Shown: positions 32,477 through 41,612, counted from the first letter of the stretch. The stretch is DNA of 64,000 nt from Mycolicibacterium sp. ND9-15 (GCF_035918395.1 NZ_CP142362.1:4811501-4875500); one strand, 5' to 3'. The notes: generated by a model from the letters alone, not told the origin. Translations and numbers: made by a program.

Positions 32477-33694
32477 ATGAATGAACGAGCGCCACAGGGT
32501 GATCCGGCTGCCCGCGATTATGGCCGGCCCTTGGCTGGACTCGCCGCGATCCTGGCAGTCGGGGCGCTCGTCGCCCTTACGGTGGCGCTGTTTCGGGGGA
32601 GCCTGACCGACACCGAGCCGGTCACCGTGATCGCCGACCGCGCCGGCTTGGTGATGAACCCGGATGCCCGGGTGAAGTTGCACGGCGCACAGGTGGGCAC
32701 GGTGCAGGCTGTCGAATCGCTGCCCGACGGCAAGGCCGCGCTGCACCTCGCCATGGAACCGTCGGCAATGGAACTGATCCCGGCAAATGTGCGCGCCGAT
32801 ATCTCGTCGTCGACGGTCTTCGGTGCGAAGTTCGTCGCGCTGATCGCGCCGGAGGACCCGTCGCCACAGTCGCTGCGCGCCGGCCAGATCCTCGATGCCG
32901 AGCATGTCACCGTCGAGATCAACACGATCTTCGAGCAACTCGTCGCCATGCTGTCCAAGATCGAACCGGCCAAGCTGAACGAGACATTGGGCGCATTCGC
33001 CTCGGCGGTCAACGGCCGCGGAGAGAAGTTCGGCCAGATGTTGTCGGATATGGAGGCGATGCTGGCCAAGCTCAACCCGAGCCTGGACAACCTGAGTGCC
33101 GACATCGCGCTGGCGCCGCGCGTGCTCAACGCCTACGCCGATGCAGCACCCGATCTGGTCACCATCGCCGACAGCGCCAGCCGGCTCAGCGACACCATTG
33201 TCGAAAGACAGCGGGACTTGGACGTCTTACTGTTGAGCACCATCGGGTTCGCTGAAATCGGAAACGAGGTGATCGCCGGGAACCGACAGCAGATCACCGA
33301 TGTCATGCGTCTGCTGGTGCCTACCACCGACCTGACCAACGAATACAATGCGGCACTGAACTGCGCTCTGGCCGGTATGGTCCCGCTGGCGACCGCACCG
33401 CCGTCGCCGGTTCCCGGTGTGATGCTGCTCGACTCGTTCGTGCTCGGCTCCGAACGCTATCGGTACCCGGGAAACCTGCCGAAGGTTGCAGCGACCGGCG
33501 GGCCCCAGTGCGGCGGGTTGCCCGACATCGGATACGAGACCCGTGCGCCGTACGTCGTCACCGACATCGACGCCAATCGCGCGCAGTACGGAAACCAAGG
33601 CATTCTGCTCAATTCCGATGCCTTGAAGCAGGCTCTCTTCGGACCGATTGACGGCCCGCCCCGCAACACCGCACAGACGGGTATGCCGGGATGA
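32477..33694 (+). CDS. mceA: Mce family protein MceA
   Basis: A 405-residue protein with one N-terminal membrane anchor (LAGLAAILAVGALVALTVALF) and an MlaD domain, residues 45-130 (ITVIADRAGLVMN-type strand, then VKLHGAQVGTVQAVESLPDG). A long helical Mce tail follows. The ATG at 32477 follows AGGGAAGAGG; a longer open frame upstream overlaps the permease gene and is not used. MceA-F assemble into a hexameric tube across the cell envelope that guides hydrophobic molecules. CGGLPDIGYETRAP near the end is typical of MceA. Confidence 0.9.
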   Translation: MNERAPQGDPAARDYGRPLAGLAAILAVGALVALTVALFRGSLTDTEPVTVIADRAGLVMNPDARVKLHGAQVGTVQAVESLPDGKAALHLAMEPSAMELIPANVRADISSSTVFGAKFVALIAPEDPSPQSLRAGQILDAEHVTVEINTIFEQLVAMLSKIEPAKLNETLGAFASAVNGRGEKFGQMLSDMEAMLAKLNPSLDNLSADIALAPRVLNAYADAAPDLVTIADSASRLSDTIVERQRDLDVLLLSTIGFAEIGNEVIAGNRQQITDVMRLLVPTTDLTNEYNAALNCALAGMVPLATAPPSPVPGVMLLDSFVLGSERYRYPGNLPKVAATGGPQCGGLPDIGYETRAPYVVTDIDANRAQYGNQGILLNSDALKQALFGPIDGPPRNTAQTGMPG

Positions 33695-34713
33695 GGGATG
33701 TGGGGACCGCCCTGAAGCTGGGCACTTTCGTAGTCGTGATGCTGGTCCTGACCGCCGCCCTGTTCGTCATCTTCGGGCAGTACCGTAGCGGGCCCTCCCA
33801 CGGCTACTCCGCTGAGTTCACTGATGTGTCCAGCCTGAAGCGCGGTGACTCGGTGCGGGTTTCGGGGATCAGGGTCGGAACCGTCAACGAAGTCGCACTG
33901 CAACCGGACAATACGGTGGTAGTCGAATTCGACGCCTCGCCCGACGTCGTGCTCACGACTGGCATCAAGGCGGCGGTCCGCTACCTCAACCTGGTGGGGG
34001 ACAGGTACCTGGAACTCCTCGACGGGCCCGGCTCGACCAAGATTCAGCCGCCGGGAACGCGGATTCCGCGCGAGCGCACCGAACCCGCGCTGGATCTCGA
34101 CCTGCTGCTCGGCGGGCTGAAACCCGTTATCCGGGGCCTGAATCCGCAGGATGTCAACGCGTTGACGAACTCGCTGATCCAGATCCTGCAAGGGCAGAGC
34201 GGCAACGTGGAGGCTCTGTTCGCCAAGACGTCGTCGTTCACCAACGCGATCGCCGACAACGGCCAGACGGTCCGGCAGTTGATCGACAATCTCAACGCGG
34301 TGATGGCGACCATCGCCAAGGACGGCGACAAGTTCTCCGGCGCAGTCGACCGCTTGGAGCAGCTGATCTCCGGACTGGCGGCCGACCGCGACCCGATCGG
34401 CGAGGCGATCACAGCCCTTGACAACGGCGCTGCGTCGCTCGCGGACCTCCTCTCCCAGGCGCGCCCGCCGCTGGCCGGCGGCGTCGATCAGCTCAGCCGG
34501 GTCGCTCCGCTGCTAGAGAAAGACAAACCGCTGCTGGACATTTCCCTGCAGAAGGCGCCGCAGAACTACAAGAAGCTGGTCCGGCTCGGCGCCTACGGCA
34601 GCTTCCTGAACCAATACCTATGCGGCTTGTCGGTGCGGGTGACCGATCTGCAGGGCCGCACCGCCTACTTCCCGTGGATCATCCAGAACACCGGAAGGTG
34701 TGGGGAGCCCTGA
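33691..34713 (+). CDS. mceB: Mce family protein MceB
   Basis: A 340-residue protein with N-terminal anchor TFVVVMLVLTAALFVIFG, MlaD domain at residues 35-115 (YSAEFTDVSSLKRGDSVRV, AVRYLNLVGDRYLELL) and a helical tail with LIDNLNAVMATIAKDG. It ends with a cysteine-containing C-terminal segment (YLCGLSVRVTDLQGR). The ATG overlaps the mceA stop (ATGA). It forms one subunit of the Mce tube. Its length is normal for MceB. Confidence 0.9.
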   Translation: MRDVGTALKLGTFVVVMLVLTAALFVIFGQYRSGPSHGYSAEFTDVSSLKRGDSVRVSGIRVGTVNEVALQPDNTVVVEFDASPDVVLTTGIKAAVRYLNLVGDRYLELLDGPGSTKIQPPGTRIPRERTEPALDLDLLLGGLKPVIRGLNPQDVNALTNSLIQILQGQSGNVEALFAKTSSFTNAIADNGQTVRQLIDNLNAVMATIAKDGDKFSGAVDRLEQLISGLAADRDPIGEAITALDNGAASLADLLSQARPPLAGGVDQLSRVAPLLEKDKPLLDISLQKAPQNYKKLVRLGAYGSFLNQYLCGLSVRVTDLQGRTAYFPWIIQNTGRCGEP

Positions 34714-35795
34714 TGCTCAAATATCGTGGATCGTCGCTTGCCCGGGCCGGTTTCATCGGCGTGGTGCTCATTGTCCTCGTCATCGCCATCGGGCTGCAGC
34801 CCGAACGGTTGTGGTCGCTGGCCACTTCGATCAAGTATCAGGCGCTGTTCGTCGAGGCGGGCGGGCTGACGTCTGCCAACGACGTGAAAGTGTCCGGCAT
34901 GAAAGTGGGTTCGGTAACCGACGTCGCGTTGAGCAAGGGTAAAGCGCTGATCACCTTCAATATCGACAGCGGGGTGCGACTTGGCTCGCAAACCACCGCC
35001 CACATCCGCACCGGGACGTTGCTCGGCGAGCGGATGCTGACCCTGGAGCCCGCCGGAGATGGCCGGATGGACCCCTCGGACGTGATACCGCTGTCGCGGA
35101 CGGCGTCGCCGTACACGTTGGCCGACGCAGTCAGCGAGTTCACGAACAACACCGCCGCGACGGACACCGTGTCGCTGAACCACTCGCTGGACACGCTGTC
35201 GGAGACGATCGATCGGATCGCCCCTCAACTGGGACCGACCTTCGACGGCTTGAGCCGGTTGTCCCACTCGCTGAACGGGCGTGACCGAACACTGGGCAAG
35301 CTTCTCGACAGCGCCGCCGATGTCACAGCTGTGCTGTCCGAACGCAGTGAGCAACTCAACACCTTGATACTCAATGCCAACGACTTCATGGGGGTTCTAA
35401 AGGCGCGTCGGTACGCGATCGTCACGCTGCTGGCCAACACCTCGGCGGTCGCCCAACACTTGACCGGCATGGTGCACGACAACGAGCAGGAACTCGCACC
35501 GACCCTGGAGAAGCTGAACTCCGTCTACGAGATGCTGGAACGCAACCGCGACAACATCGTCAAGGCGCTCGACGGTCTGGCCAAATACCAGGTCACCCAG
35601 GGGGAAGCGGTCAACAACGGTTTCTACTACAACGCGTTCGTCGGAAACCTGCTGCCCGGTCAGGCGCTGCAACCGTTCCTGGACTACATCTGGGGCTATC
35701 GGCGCGGTGTCAATGCTGGTCAGCCGCCGGACAACGCCGGACCGCGTGCCGAATTCCCGTTCCCCAACAACGGTATTCCGGGAGGGTCGCGATGA
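34713..35795 (+). CDS. mceC: Mce family protein MceC
   Basis: A 360-residue protein whose ATG shares one base with the mceB stop (TGATG). The N-terminal anchor is AGFIGVVLIVLVIAIGLQ. The MlaD domain includes YQALFVEAGGLTSANDVKVSG and THAHIRTGTLLGERMLTLEPAG-like strands. A helical region follows with LNTLILNANDFMGVLKARR, a stretch conserved in MceC. The C-terminus is proline- and glycine-rich (PGPRAEFPFPNNG-like). It is one of the six tube subunits. Confidence 0.9.
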   Translation: MLKYRGSSLARAGFIGVVLIVLVIAIGLQPERLWSLATSIKYQALFVEAGGLTSANDVKVSGMKVGSVTDVALSKGKALITFNIDSGVRLGSQTTAHIRTGTLLGERMLTLEPAGDGRMDPSDVIPLSRTASPYTLADAVSEFTNNTAATDTVSLNHSLDTLSETIDRIAPQLGPTFDGLSRLSHSLNGRDRTLGKLLDSAADVTAVLSERSEQLNTLILNANDFMGVLKARRYAIVTLLANTSAVAQHLTGMVHDNEQELAPTLEKLNSVYEMLERNRDNIVKALDGLAKYQVTQGEAVNNGFYYNAFVGNLLPGQALQPFLDYIWGYRRGVNAGQPPDNAGPRAEFPFPNNGIPGGSR

Positions 35796-37258
35796 CCGGC
35801 CGTAGACGGCTGAAGGCTGTACTGCTGGTGGCGCTGGCCGGCCTCTTGGTCGCGGGTTCGGCGTTGGTGGTGCACCACGTCTTCTTCGCGCCGAGGACCA
35901 TCACGGCATACTTCACCTCGGCGACCGCGATCTATCCCGGCGACGAGGTGCGGGTCGCCGGCGTCGAAGTGGGCAGGATCGAATCCATCGAACCGGACGG
36001 GGCGCAGGCCCGGATGCGGCTCTCGGTCGACCGCGACGTCCCGATCCCCGCCGACGCCAAGGCGGTCATCGTGGCCCAGAACCTGGTTTCGGCGCGGTAC
36101 GTACAACTTGCGCCCGCCTATGAGACCAGCGGGCCGACCATGCCCGACGGCGCTGTGATCGGCGTCGACCGCACCGCGGTGCCTGTGGAATGGGATGAGG
36201 TCAAGGACCAACTCACGCGGCTGGCAACGGAACTGGGTCCTCAAGCGGGTGTGTCCGGCACATCTGTCTCGCGGTTCATCGACAGCGCCGCCAACGCGAT
36301 GGACGGCAATGGGGACAGATTGCGTGAGACCATCCGGCAGCTGTCGCAAGTCGGCCGGATCCTGGCCGACGGCAGCGGGAACATCGTCGACATCATCAAG
36401 CACCTTGAAACGTTCGTGACGGCGTTGCGCGACAGCAACACTGAGATTGTGCAGTTCCAGGACCGGCTGGCCACGGTCGCCAGCGTGGTGGACGCCAGCA
36501 GGTCGGACCTCGACGCTGCGCTGACCAACCTGTCGGAGGCGGTCGGTGAGGTGAAGCGGTTCATCGAAGGCAGCCGGAATCAGACCGCCGAACAGATCCA
36601 GCGGTTGGCCGCCGTCACCCAGAACCTCGCGGACAACCGACTGACATTGGAAAACCTGCTGCACGTTGCGCCTAACGCGATCGGCAACGGCTACAACATC
36701 TACAACCCCGACACCGGGACCATGATCGGCGCCTTTGCGATGTCGAACTTCTCCAACCCCGTGCAGCTCATCTGCTCGTCGATCGCGGCCGTGAAGAACG
36801 CCACCGCACCGGAATCCGCCAAGCTCTGCGCCCAGTACCTGGGGCCGGCGCTGCGCCTGCTCAACTTCAACTACCTTCCGATGCCGGTCAACGCCTACCT
36901 GCAAAAGTCGCCGAGCCCAGACAATCTCGTGTACTCCGACCCGGACCTGGCGCCGGGTGGCGCCGGCGGCGCACCGCTGCCGCCCGAGATCTCGCCGGTG
37001 GTGTCGGCCTACACCGGCGCCGGCGACGTGCCACCCCCGGCAGGCTGGGGGACACCGCCCGGTCCGTCCGGGGCCTACGTTCCGAACGGACTGCCCGCCT
37101 CGCCGCAACCGGCGTTGTTCCCGGGTGCGCCGATTCCACCCGGACCGCCGCCCGCAGCGCGCGCTTCGGAACCAAAGAGTCTGCAGGACATGCTGTTACC
37201 GGCCGAGACGTCGGCAATGCCGCCAGGCCCACCGCCGGCGGTAGGGGAGCCGTCGTGA
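35792..37258 (+). CDS. mceD: Mce family protein MceD
   Basis: A 488-residue Mce protein, ATGA-coupled to mceC. The N-terminal anchor is VLLVALAGLLVAGSALVVHHVFF. The MlaD domain (FTSATAIYPGDEVRVAGVEVG) spans residues 35-115. The helical domain contains ETFVTALRDSNTEIVQFQDRL, and LHVAPNAIGNGYNIYNPDTGTM is a strong MceD signature. The last 110 residues are a proline-rich tail (APLPPEISPVVSAYT, PIPPGPPPAA), thought in this family to cross the outer envelope. Length is typical. Confidence 0.9.
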   Translation: MTGRRRLKAVLLVALAGLLVAGSALVVHHVFFAPRTITAYFTSATAIYPGDEVRVAGVEVGRIESIEPDGAQARMRLSVDRDVPIPADAKAVIVAQNLVSARYVQLAPAYETSGPTMPDGAVIGVDRTAVPVEWDEVKDQLTRLATELGPQAGVSGTSVSRFIDSAANAMDGNGDRLRETIRQLSQVGRILADGSGNIVDIIKHLETFVTALRDSNTEIVQFQDRLATVASVVDASRSDLDAALTNLSEAVGEVKRFIEGSRNQTAEQIQRLAAVTQNLADNRLTLENLLHVAPNAIGNGYNIYNPDTGTMIGAFAMSNFSNPVQLICSSIAAVKNATAPESAKLCAQYLGPALRLLNFNYLPMPVNAYLQKSPSPDNLVYSDPDLAPGGAGGAPLPPEISPVVSAYTGAGDVPPPAGWGTPPGPSGAYVPNGLPASPQPALFPGAPIPPGPPPAARASEPKSLQDMLLPAETSAMPPGPPPAVGEPS

Positions 37259-38535
37259 ACGCGTGGAAACCGCTGCGTCGTCTGGTGCTGACCGCGGCTT
37301 GTATCGCCCTGACGGCGACCGGATGCTCGTTTGACGGGCTGAACTCGCTGCCGCTGCCGGGCACCGTGGGCCGCGGCCCGGACGCCGTCGTCTACCACAT
37401 CACGCTGGCCAATGTCGGTACGCTCGAGCCGAACTCACCGGTCATGATCGGTGACGTCGTCGTCGGTTCGGTCAGCGGAATGCGGGTCCGCAACTTCACC
37501 GCCGATGTCGAGGTGTCGGTACGCCCCGACGCCGTCATTCCGGCGAACGCGGTGGCCACGGTCGGACAGACGAGCCTGCTCGGCTCGATGCACCTGGCGT
37601 TGAACCCGCCACCGGGTCAGGCGCCGACCGGCAGGCTGGAGCGGGGTGCGACCCTCGGGCTGAACCAGTCGTCGACTTACCCGTCGACCGAGCAGACGTT
37701 GTCGTCGCTGTCAGTCGTGGTCAACGGTGGGGGACTCGGGCAGGTTGGCGACATCGTCCGAGAGTTCAACGCTGCGCTCAACGGACGCGAGAGCGAGATC
37801 AGGAGTCTGTTGATCCGGCTCAACGACTTCGTCGGCATGCTCGACACCCAGCGCAACGACATCAACGCGTCGATCTCGGCGATGAACCGGATGTCTTCGA
37901 CGTTCGCCGACCAGCGCGATGTGATCAGCTCTGCACTGCAACGGATTCCGCCCGCCCTGGACACCCTGATCAGGGAGCGGCCGCGAATCACCGAGGCGTT
38001 GGACAAACTACGACGGTTCAGCGACACCGCCACCGGGCTGATCAACGACTCGCAGGCCGACATCGTGCGCAATCTGGAGAATCTCGAGCCGACGTTGCGT
38101 GCGCTCGCCGATGTAGGGCCGAATCTGGGCACCGTGCTGTCGTATGCGCCGACTTTTCCCTACACGCAGAGCTTCATCGACCGTGCTATTCGCGGCGACT
38201 ACATGAACCAGTTCATCGTCTTCGACTTCACCATCCCACGGCTCAAGCGGGGCCTGTTCCTTGGCACGCGATGGGGGCAGGAGGGCGCGCCGATGGTCCC
38301 CGCGCCGGGCGACCCCTGGTATCTGACCTACACCCTCGACCCGTTGAACGCGCCGATCACACCCGCGCCAACAGAGGTGGCCGATATTCCACCTCTGCTG
38401 GAAGCACCGCAGCCGGGGAAAGATTCAGAGCTGACGGAACACGCGGCGGGTGCCGCCCCCGGGCCCGTACCGGACCACAACGTGCTGCCGGCACCAGCGT
38501 CGCCAGGACCCGTGCCCGGTGAGGGAGGCAACTGA
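37255..38535 (+). CDS. mceE: Mce family lipoprotein MceE
   Basis: A 426-residue Mce lipoprotein, starting with GTG that overlaps the mceD stop (GTGA). The signal peptide VLTAACIALTATGCSFDG carries a lipobox (LTATGC), so Cys near residue 24 should be acylated. MceE is the lipoprotein of Mce systems (LprK/LprN type). The MlaD domain follows (YHITLANVGTLEPNSPVMIGD), then helices with RLNDFVGMLDTQRNDINASI. The tail is acidic and proline-rich. Confidence 0.9.
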   Translation: MNAWKPLRRLVLTAACIALTATGCSFDGLNSLPLPGTVGRGPDAVVYHITLANVGTLEPNSPVMIGDVVVGSVSGMRVRNFTADVEVSVRPDAVIPANAVATVGQTSLLGSMHLALNPPPGQAPTGRLERGATLGLNQSSTYPSTEQTLSSLSVVVNGGGLGQVGDIVREFNAALNGRESEIRSLLIRLNDFVGMLDTQRNDINASISAMNRMSSTFADQRDVISSALQRIPPALDTLIRERPRITEALDKLRRFSDTATGLINDSQADIVRNLENLEPTLRALADVGPNLGTVLSYAPTFPYTQSFIDRAIRGDYMNQFIVFDFTIPRLKRGLFLGTRWGQEGAPMVPAPGDPWYLTYTLDPLNAPITPAPTEVADIPPLLEAPQPGKDSELTEHAAGAAPGPVPDHNVLPAPASPGPVPGEGGN

Positions 38536-40070
38536 TGCTCACCCGCTTCGTGAGGAACCAGCTGATCATCTTCACCATCGCGTCGGTGGTCGGCATGGCG
38601 GTGATGGTGTTCAGCTACATGCAAGTCCCGACCTTGCTTGGAGTCGGGCGGATCACGGTGAAGCTCGAATTGCCCGCCACCGGAGGGTTGTACCGGTTTT
38701 CCAACGTGACCTATCGCGGCGTTCAGGTCGGAAAGGTTCTCGAAGTGCGGCCCACCCGGGATGGCGCCGTCGCCACGCTCTCGCTCGCGACGTCGCCGAA
38801 AATCCCGGCGGATACCCGAGCGGATGTGCGCAGCGTCTCGGCAGTCGGCGAGCAATACGTCGACCTGAATCCTGACGACGCGAGCGGTCCCTACCTCCAG
38901 GACGGTTCCGTCATTCCGAAGCAGCACACGACGATTCCGCAGGCGGTCGGCCCGATGCTCGATCAGGCCAGCGCGCTGATCGACAGCATTCCCAAGGACC
39001 GGATCAGTGATCTGCTTGACGAGTCCTTCAAGGGCCTCAACGGTGCCGGCTACGACTTCGGCTCACTAGTGGACTCGTCGGCCACGGTCGTCGCTGACAC
39101 GAACGCGGTCGCCGACCGTACCCGGGCGTTGATCGACGACAGTCGGCCGCTACTGGAAGGCCAAGCGCAGTCCGCGGACGCCATCAGGACCTGGGCGCGC
39201 AGCGTCGCAGGAATCACCGCGCAACTCGAGGCCAACGACCCACAGCTACGGACCATTCTCGACATCGGACCAGGTGCGGCGGATGAGGCGTCACGGTTGT
39301 TCAACGACGTGAAAGCCACCCTGCCGGTCCTGCTGGCGAACCTCACCGCGATCGGGGAGGTGGGCGTGACCTACAACGCCTCGCTCGAGCAACTTCTCGT
39401 GCTGTTCCCGCCGTATGTCGCTGCGACCCAGACGGTCGGCGTCTCCCGGAACAATCCGACGGGTATGGCGTTGGGCGACTTCACGGCGGTGATGAACGAC
39501 CCACCCGCATGCACGGTTGGCTTCCTGCCGCCAAACATGTGGCGATCGCCGGAGGACGAGACGATCGTCGACACCCCGGAGGGCCTGTACTGCAAGCTGC
39601 CGCAGGATTCGCCGATCGGTGTCCGTGGCGCCAGAAATTACCCTTGCATGGGACAGCCCGGGAAGCGCGCGGCGACCGTCGAGCAATGCAAGAGCGACAA
39701 GCCCTTCGAACCACTCGCGATGCGCCAGCACGTGCTTGGTCCCTACCCGGTCGACCCCAATCTGATCGCCCAGGGCATCCTGCCAGAAGATCGGGTGGAC
39801 TTCGGTGAGCGTATTCACGCGCCGGTGGAGGGCACGCCGATGCCACCTGCTGCCCCGCCGAGACCGGCACCCGCGCCGATTTCTCCACCCGCCGTTGCCC
39901 CGAGTGCGTTCGGGCCGACTGCAGCTGACCGCCCGGCGGTGGCGTTCGCCACGTATGACCCTCAAACGGGTCAGTACGCCACCCCGGAGGGAAAGGTGTT
40001 CCGCCAGGCAGACCTCGCGGCGACCGCCGGTCCGCGGTCGTGGCGGGACTTTTATGTGACATCGAGGTGA
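38535..40070 (+). CDS. mceF: Mce family protein MceF
   Basis: A 511-residue Mce protein, last of the operon; its ATG shares one base with the mceE stop. The N-terminal anchor is LIIFTIASVVGMAVMVFSYMQ. The MlaD domain includes GGLYRFSNVTYRGVQVGKVLE and VRSVSAVGEQYVDLNPD, typical of MceF. The C-terminal part has several cysteines (DPPACTVGFLPPNMWRSPED, YCKLPQ, NYPCMGQPG) and a proline-rich tail. The stop is only 3 bases from the stop of the convergent secreted-protein gene. Confidence 0.9.
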   Translation: MLTRFVRNQLIIFTIASVVGMAVMVFSYMQVPTLLGVGRITVKLELPATGGLYRFSNVTYRGVQVGKVLEVRPTRDGAVATLSLATSPKIPADTRADVRSVSAVGEQYVDLNPDDASGPYLQDGSVIPKQHTTIPQAVGPMLDQASALIDSIPKDRISDLLDESFKGLNGAGYDFGSLVDSSATVVADTNAVADRTRALIDDSRPLLEGQAQSADAIRTWARSVAGITAQLEANDPQLRTILDIGPGAADEASRLFNDVKATLPVLLANLTAIGEVGVTYNASLEQLLVLFPPYVAATQTVGVSRNNPTGMALGDFTAVMNDPPACTVGFLPPNMWRSPEDETIVDTPEGLYCKLPQDSPIGVRGARNYPCMGQPGKRAATVEQCKSDKPFEPLAMRQHVLGPYPVDPNLIAQGILPEDRVDFGERIHAPVEGTPMPPAAPPRPAPAPISPPAVAPSAFGPTAADRPAVAFATYDPQTGQYATPEGKVFRQADLAATAGPRSWRDFYVTSR

Positions 40071-40073
40071 GGA

Positions 40074-40592
40074 TCAGGCGTCGGTCTTGACGAGCTTGAA
40101 CGGCATGTTGATGAACACCGCCTTGCTCACGCCGCACGCGCCGCTCGGTCCGGTCGTCTGATCCTCGCCCGCCAGCGTCGTCGACGTGGGATCGGTCATG
40201 CTGCCGTCTTCGACGACCGGCACGAACCGGAACACCTGCAATCCCGGTGCTGTCGTGCCATCGGGGCAGGGCACCCAGTCCGGGACGGTGTGTTTGACGT
40301 ACCACATGCCGCCCGTCTTGTAGATCGGTGCTGTCCAACCGAAATCGCTGGAAACAGTGCCGGTGCATTCTGTGGGATAGCTGCATTCCGTCGAGATGGT
40401 CCATACGCTTCGTAGGCTCGCCTGTTCGCGGAACACCTCGTTTGTTCTGGACCACTCGCCGTTCGACGTGGCGATGTAGGTGCCGTTGAGACCCCACTCC
40501 TCATTGGAGGCGTAGGTGGGGGGCGCGGATATGAGCGCCATGGCGCCCATGACCGACGCCACGGCCGCCCCCGCTGCTCCGGAGATCCGCAT
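40074..40592 (-). CDS. Secreted protein of unknown function
   Basis: A 172-residue protein with signal peptide MRISGAAGAAVASVMGAMAL ending near ISAPPTYAS. The mature part has six cysteines, three pairs likely joined as disulfides (STECSYPTECTGTV, DWVPCPDGT, GACGVSK), and many aromatic residues (WTAPIYKTGGMWYV). This resembles a family of small secreted mycobacterial proteins often near mce genes; no biochemical role is known to me. It is divergent from the next small secreted protein, with a copy of the cluster motif between them, so it is probably co-regulated with the mce operon. Confidence 0.75.
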   Translation of the reverse strand: MRISGAAGAAVASVMGAMALISAPPTYASNEEWGLNGTYIATSNGEWSRTNEVFREQASLRSVWTISTECSYPTECTGTVSSDFGWTAPIYKTGGMWYVKHTVPDWVPCPDGTTAPGLQVFRFVPVVEDGSMTDPTSTTLAGEDQTTGPSGACGVSKAVFINMPFKLVKTDA

Positions 40593-40661
40593 GCCTGCTC
40601 CTCACCTGGTAGCCGCCGACAGCTCAAAGTATGGCCGGAATGGGCAGCTACTTGACGAGCC

Positions 40662-40676
40662 GCCCGCTCAGCGGGA
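40662..40676. promoter_or_regulatory. Copy of the cluster operator motif (site 10)
   Basis: GCCCGCTCAGCGGGA fits the consensus at 13 of 15 and its core CCCGCT-C-AGCGGG is a perfect palindrome. It lies in the 119-bp divergent gap, centred 43 bp before the GTG at 40712 and 77 bp before the ATG at 40592. Confidence 0.6.
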
Positions 40677-40711
40677 AACGACTCGGTCCGTTCGAGAATC
40701 ACTGACACGGT

Positions 40712-40924
40712 GTGGCGGTGAGATTCGCGGTCACCGCCGGGATCGCTGTCTTGCTGGCGGTCGGCTGCGTCACCGCATCCGATGCTATCGCCGAACCAGC
40801 TGGCTGTAACGAGGTTTCATGCGTCCCGGGGTTCAGAACCGAGCAGGAGACCGAAGGACACGTTCTAGCGACGCTCGATACGGAGTGCGACCGGGTCAAG
40901 GAGTTGTTCCGTCCACCGGGATAG
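40712..40924 (+). CDS. Small secreted protein or lipoprotein
   Basis: A 70-residue protein starting with GTG. The N-terminus VRFAVTAGIAVLLAVGCVTA is a signal peptide. It may be cut at ASDAIAEP, or lipidated at the cysteine in LAVGC, which resembles a lipobox. The mature part of about 45 residues has two close cysteines (AGCNEVSCVPG) and a third near the end (DTECDRVKEL). Function is unknown. It lies between two other secreted-protein genes just after the mce operon. Confidence 0.6.
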   Translation: MAVRFAVTAGIAVLLAVGCVTASDAIAEPAGCNEVSCVPGFRTEQETEGHVLATLDTECDRVKELFRPPG

Positions 40925-40996
40925 CCCTGCGGCACGGGCGGCGACATCGCCGACGATGGTTATGCCCGTGACCCTGCCCGACCGCTCGGAGGTGCC

Positions 40997-41431
40997 GTGA
41001 GAGCCGCACTGTTGGGCGTCGTCCTGACTGTCGCGGCCCTGGTGACCCCCGGCGCTGCGCAGGCCGACACTTCCTACGGCAATTTCCATTTGGTGATCCA
41101 GGGGCGGTACGACTTCCACACGTGGCTATGGGCCATCTCCCGCTGCCCGGGTGAGTGCCTACACATTCAAGCCATCCCGCAACCCATCGCGAAGGCGTTC
41201 CCGTACAGCGGCGATGCTCGGTTGGCCGATGGGCGGTACACGCTCACGGTGGACGTGCCGGACGGTCTGCGATGCGGGAACGTCTACTACGGCCCCGTGA
41301 TACCGACGCGCGACGTCTATGTCTGGGATGCGACCACGCGTTCGGGCGTTCTCGAGTCGTCGTTCGCGACCGGCTGCGACGGTGTGCCGGGTGGAACCTT
41401 CACCTACCCCTTCAGCCTGGCTCGCCTGTAG
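40997..41431 (+). CDS. Secreted protein of unknown function
   Basis: A 144-residue protein starting with GTG at 40997. Signal peptide RAALLGVVLTVAALVTPGA ends at AQADTS. The mature part has two close cysteines (SRCPGECLHIQ), a third in GLRCGNVYYG and a fourth in ATGCDGVPGG, plus a beta-rich pattern with RYTLTVDVPDG. It resembles the other secreted protein at 40074-40592 in style, though sequences differ. It may help handle substrate outside the membrane for the neighbouring Mce importer; this is inferred only from position. Confidence 0.7.
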   Translation: MRAALLGVVLTVAALVTPGAAQADTSYGNFHLVIQGRYDFHTWLWAISRCPGECLHIQAIPQPIAKAFPYSGDARLADGRYTLTVDVPDGLRCGNVYYGPVIPTRDVYVWDATTRSGVLESSFATGCDGVPGGTFTYPFSLARL

Positions 41432-41519
41432 GCGCCACCGATTCGGGTGAAATCCCGTGGACCTGACGGGCCGAGATCCCGTTCAATGCAGGCATGGTGA
41501 GCCAGGTTGGGCGACGCAC

Positions 41520-41612
41520 AAGGGCTTGAACGAGAACGGCGCGATCACGAAGATCGGAAGGAACAGGTATCAGCAGCACCAGCCCAGCGACGACCCGCAG
41601 CAGCCAATCGCC
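41520..41612 (-). pseudogene. potC: N-terminal stub of a polyamine permease gene (potC)
   Basis: Reading leftward after the potB break, one frame gives DWLLRVVAGLVLL. After one extra base near 41568, another frame gives YLFLPIFVIAPFSF. Joined, this is the standard first membrane span of a PotC-type permease. Nothing of the remaining 240 or so residues is present. The stub has therefore suffered both a large 3' deletion and a frameshift. Confidence 0.65.

Noticed and set aside
35720..37108. A 462-codon minus-strand frame opposite mceD
   Set aside because: mceD has clear Mce signatures and perfect operon overlaps, so the opposite frame is a shadow.
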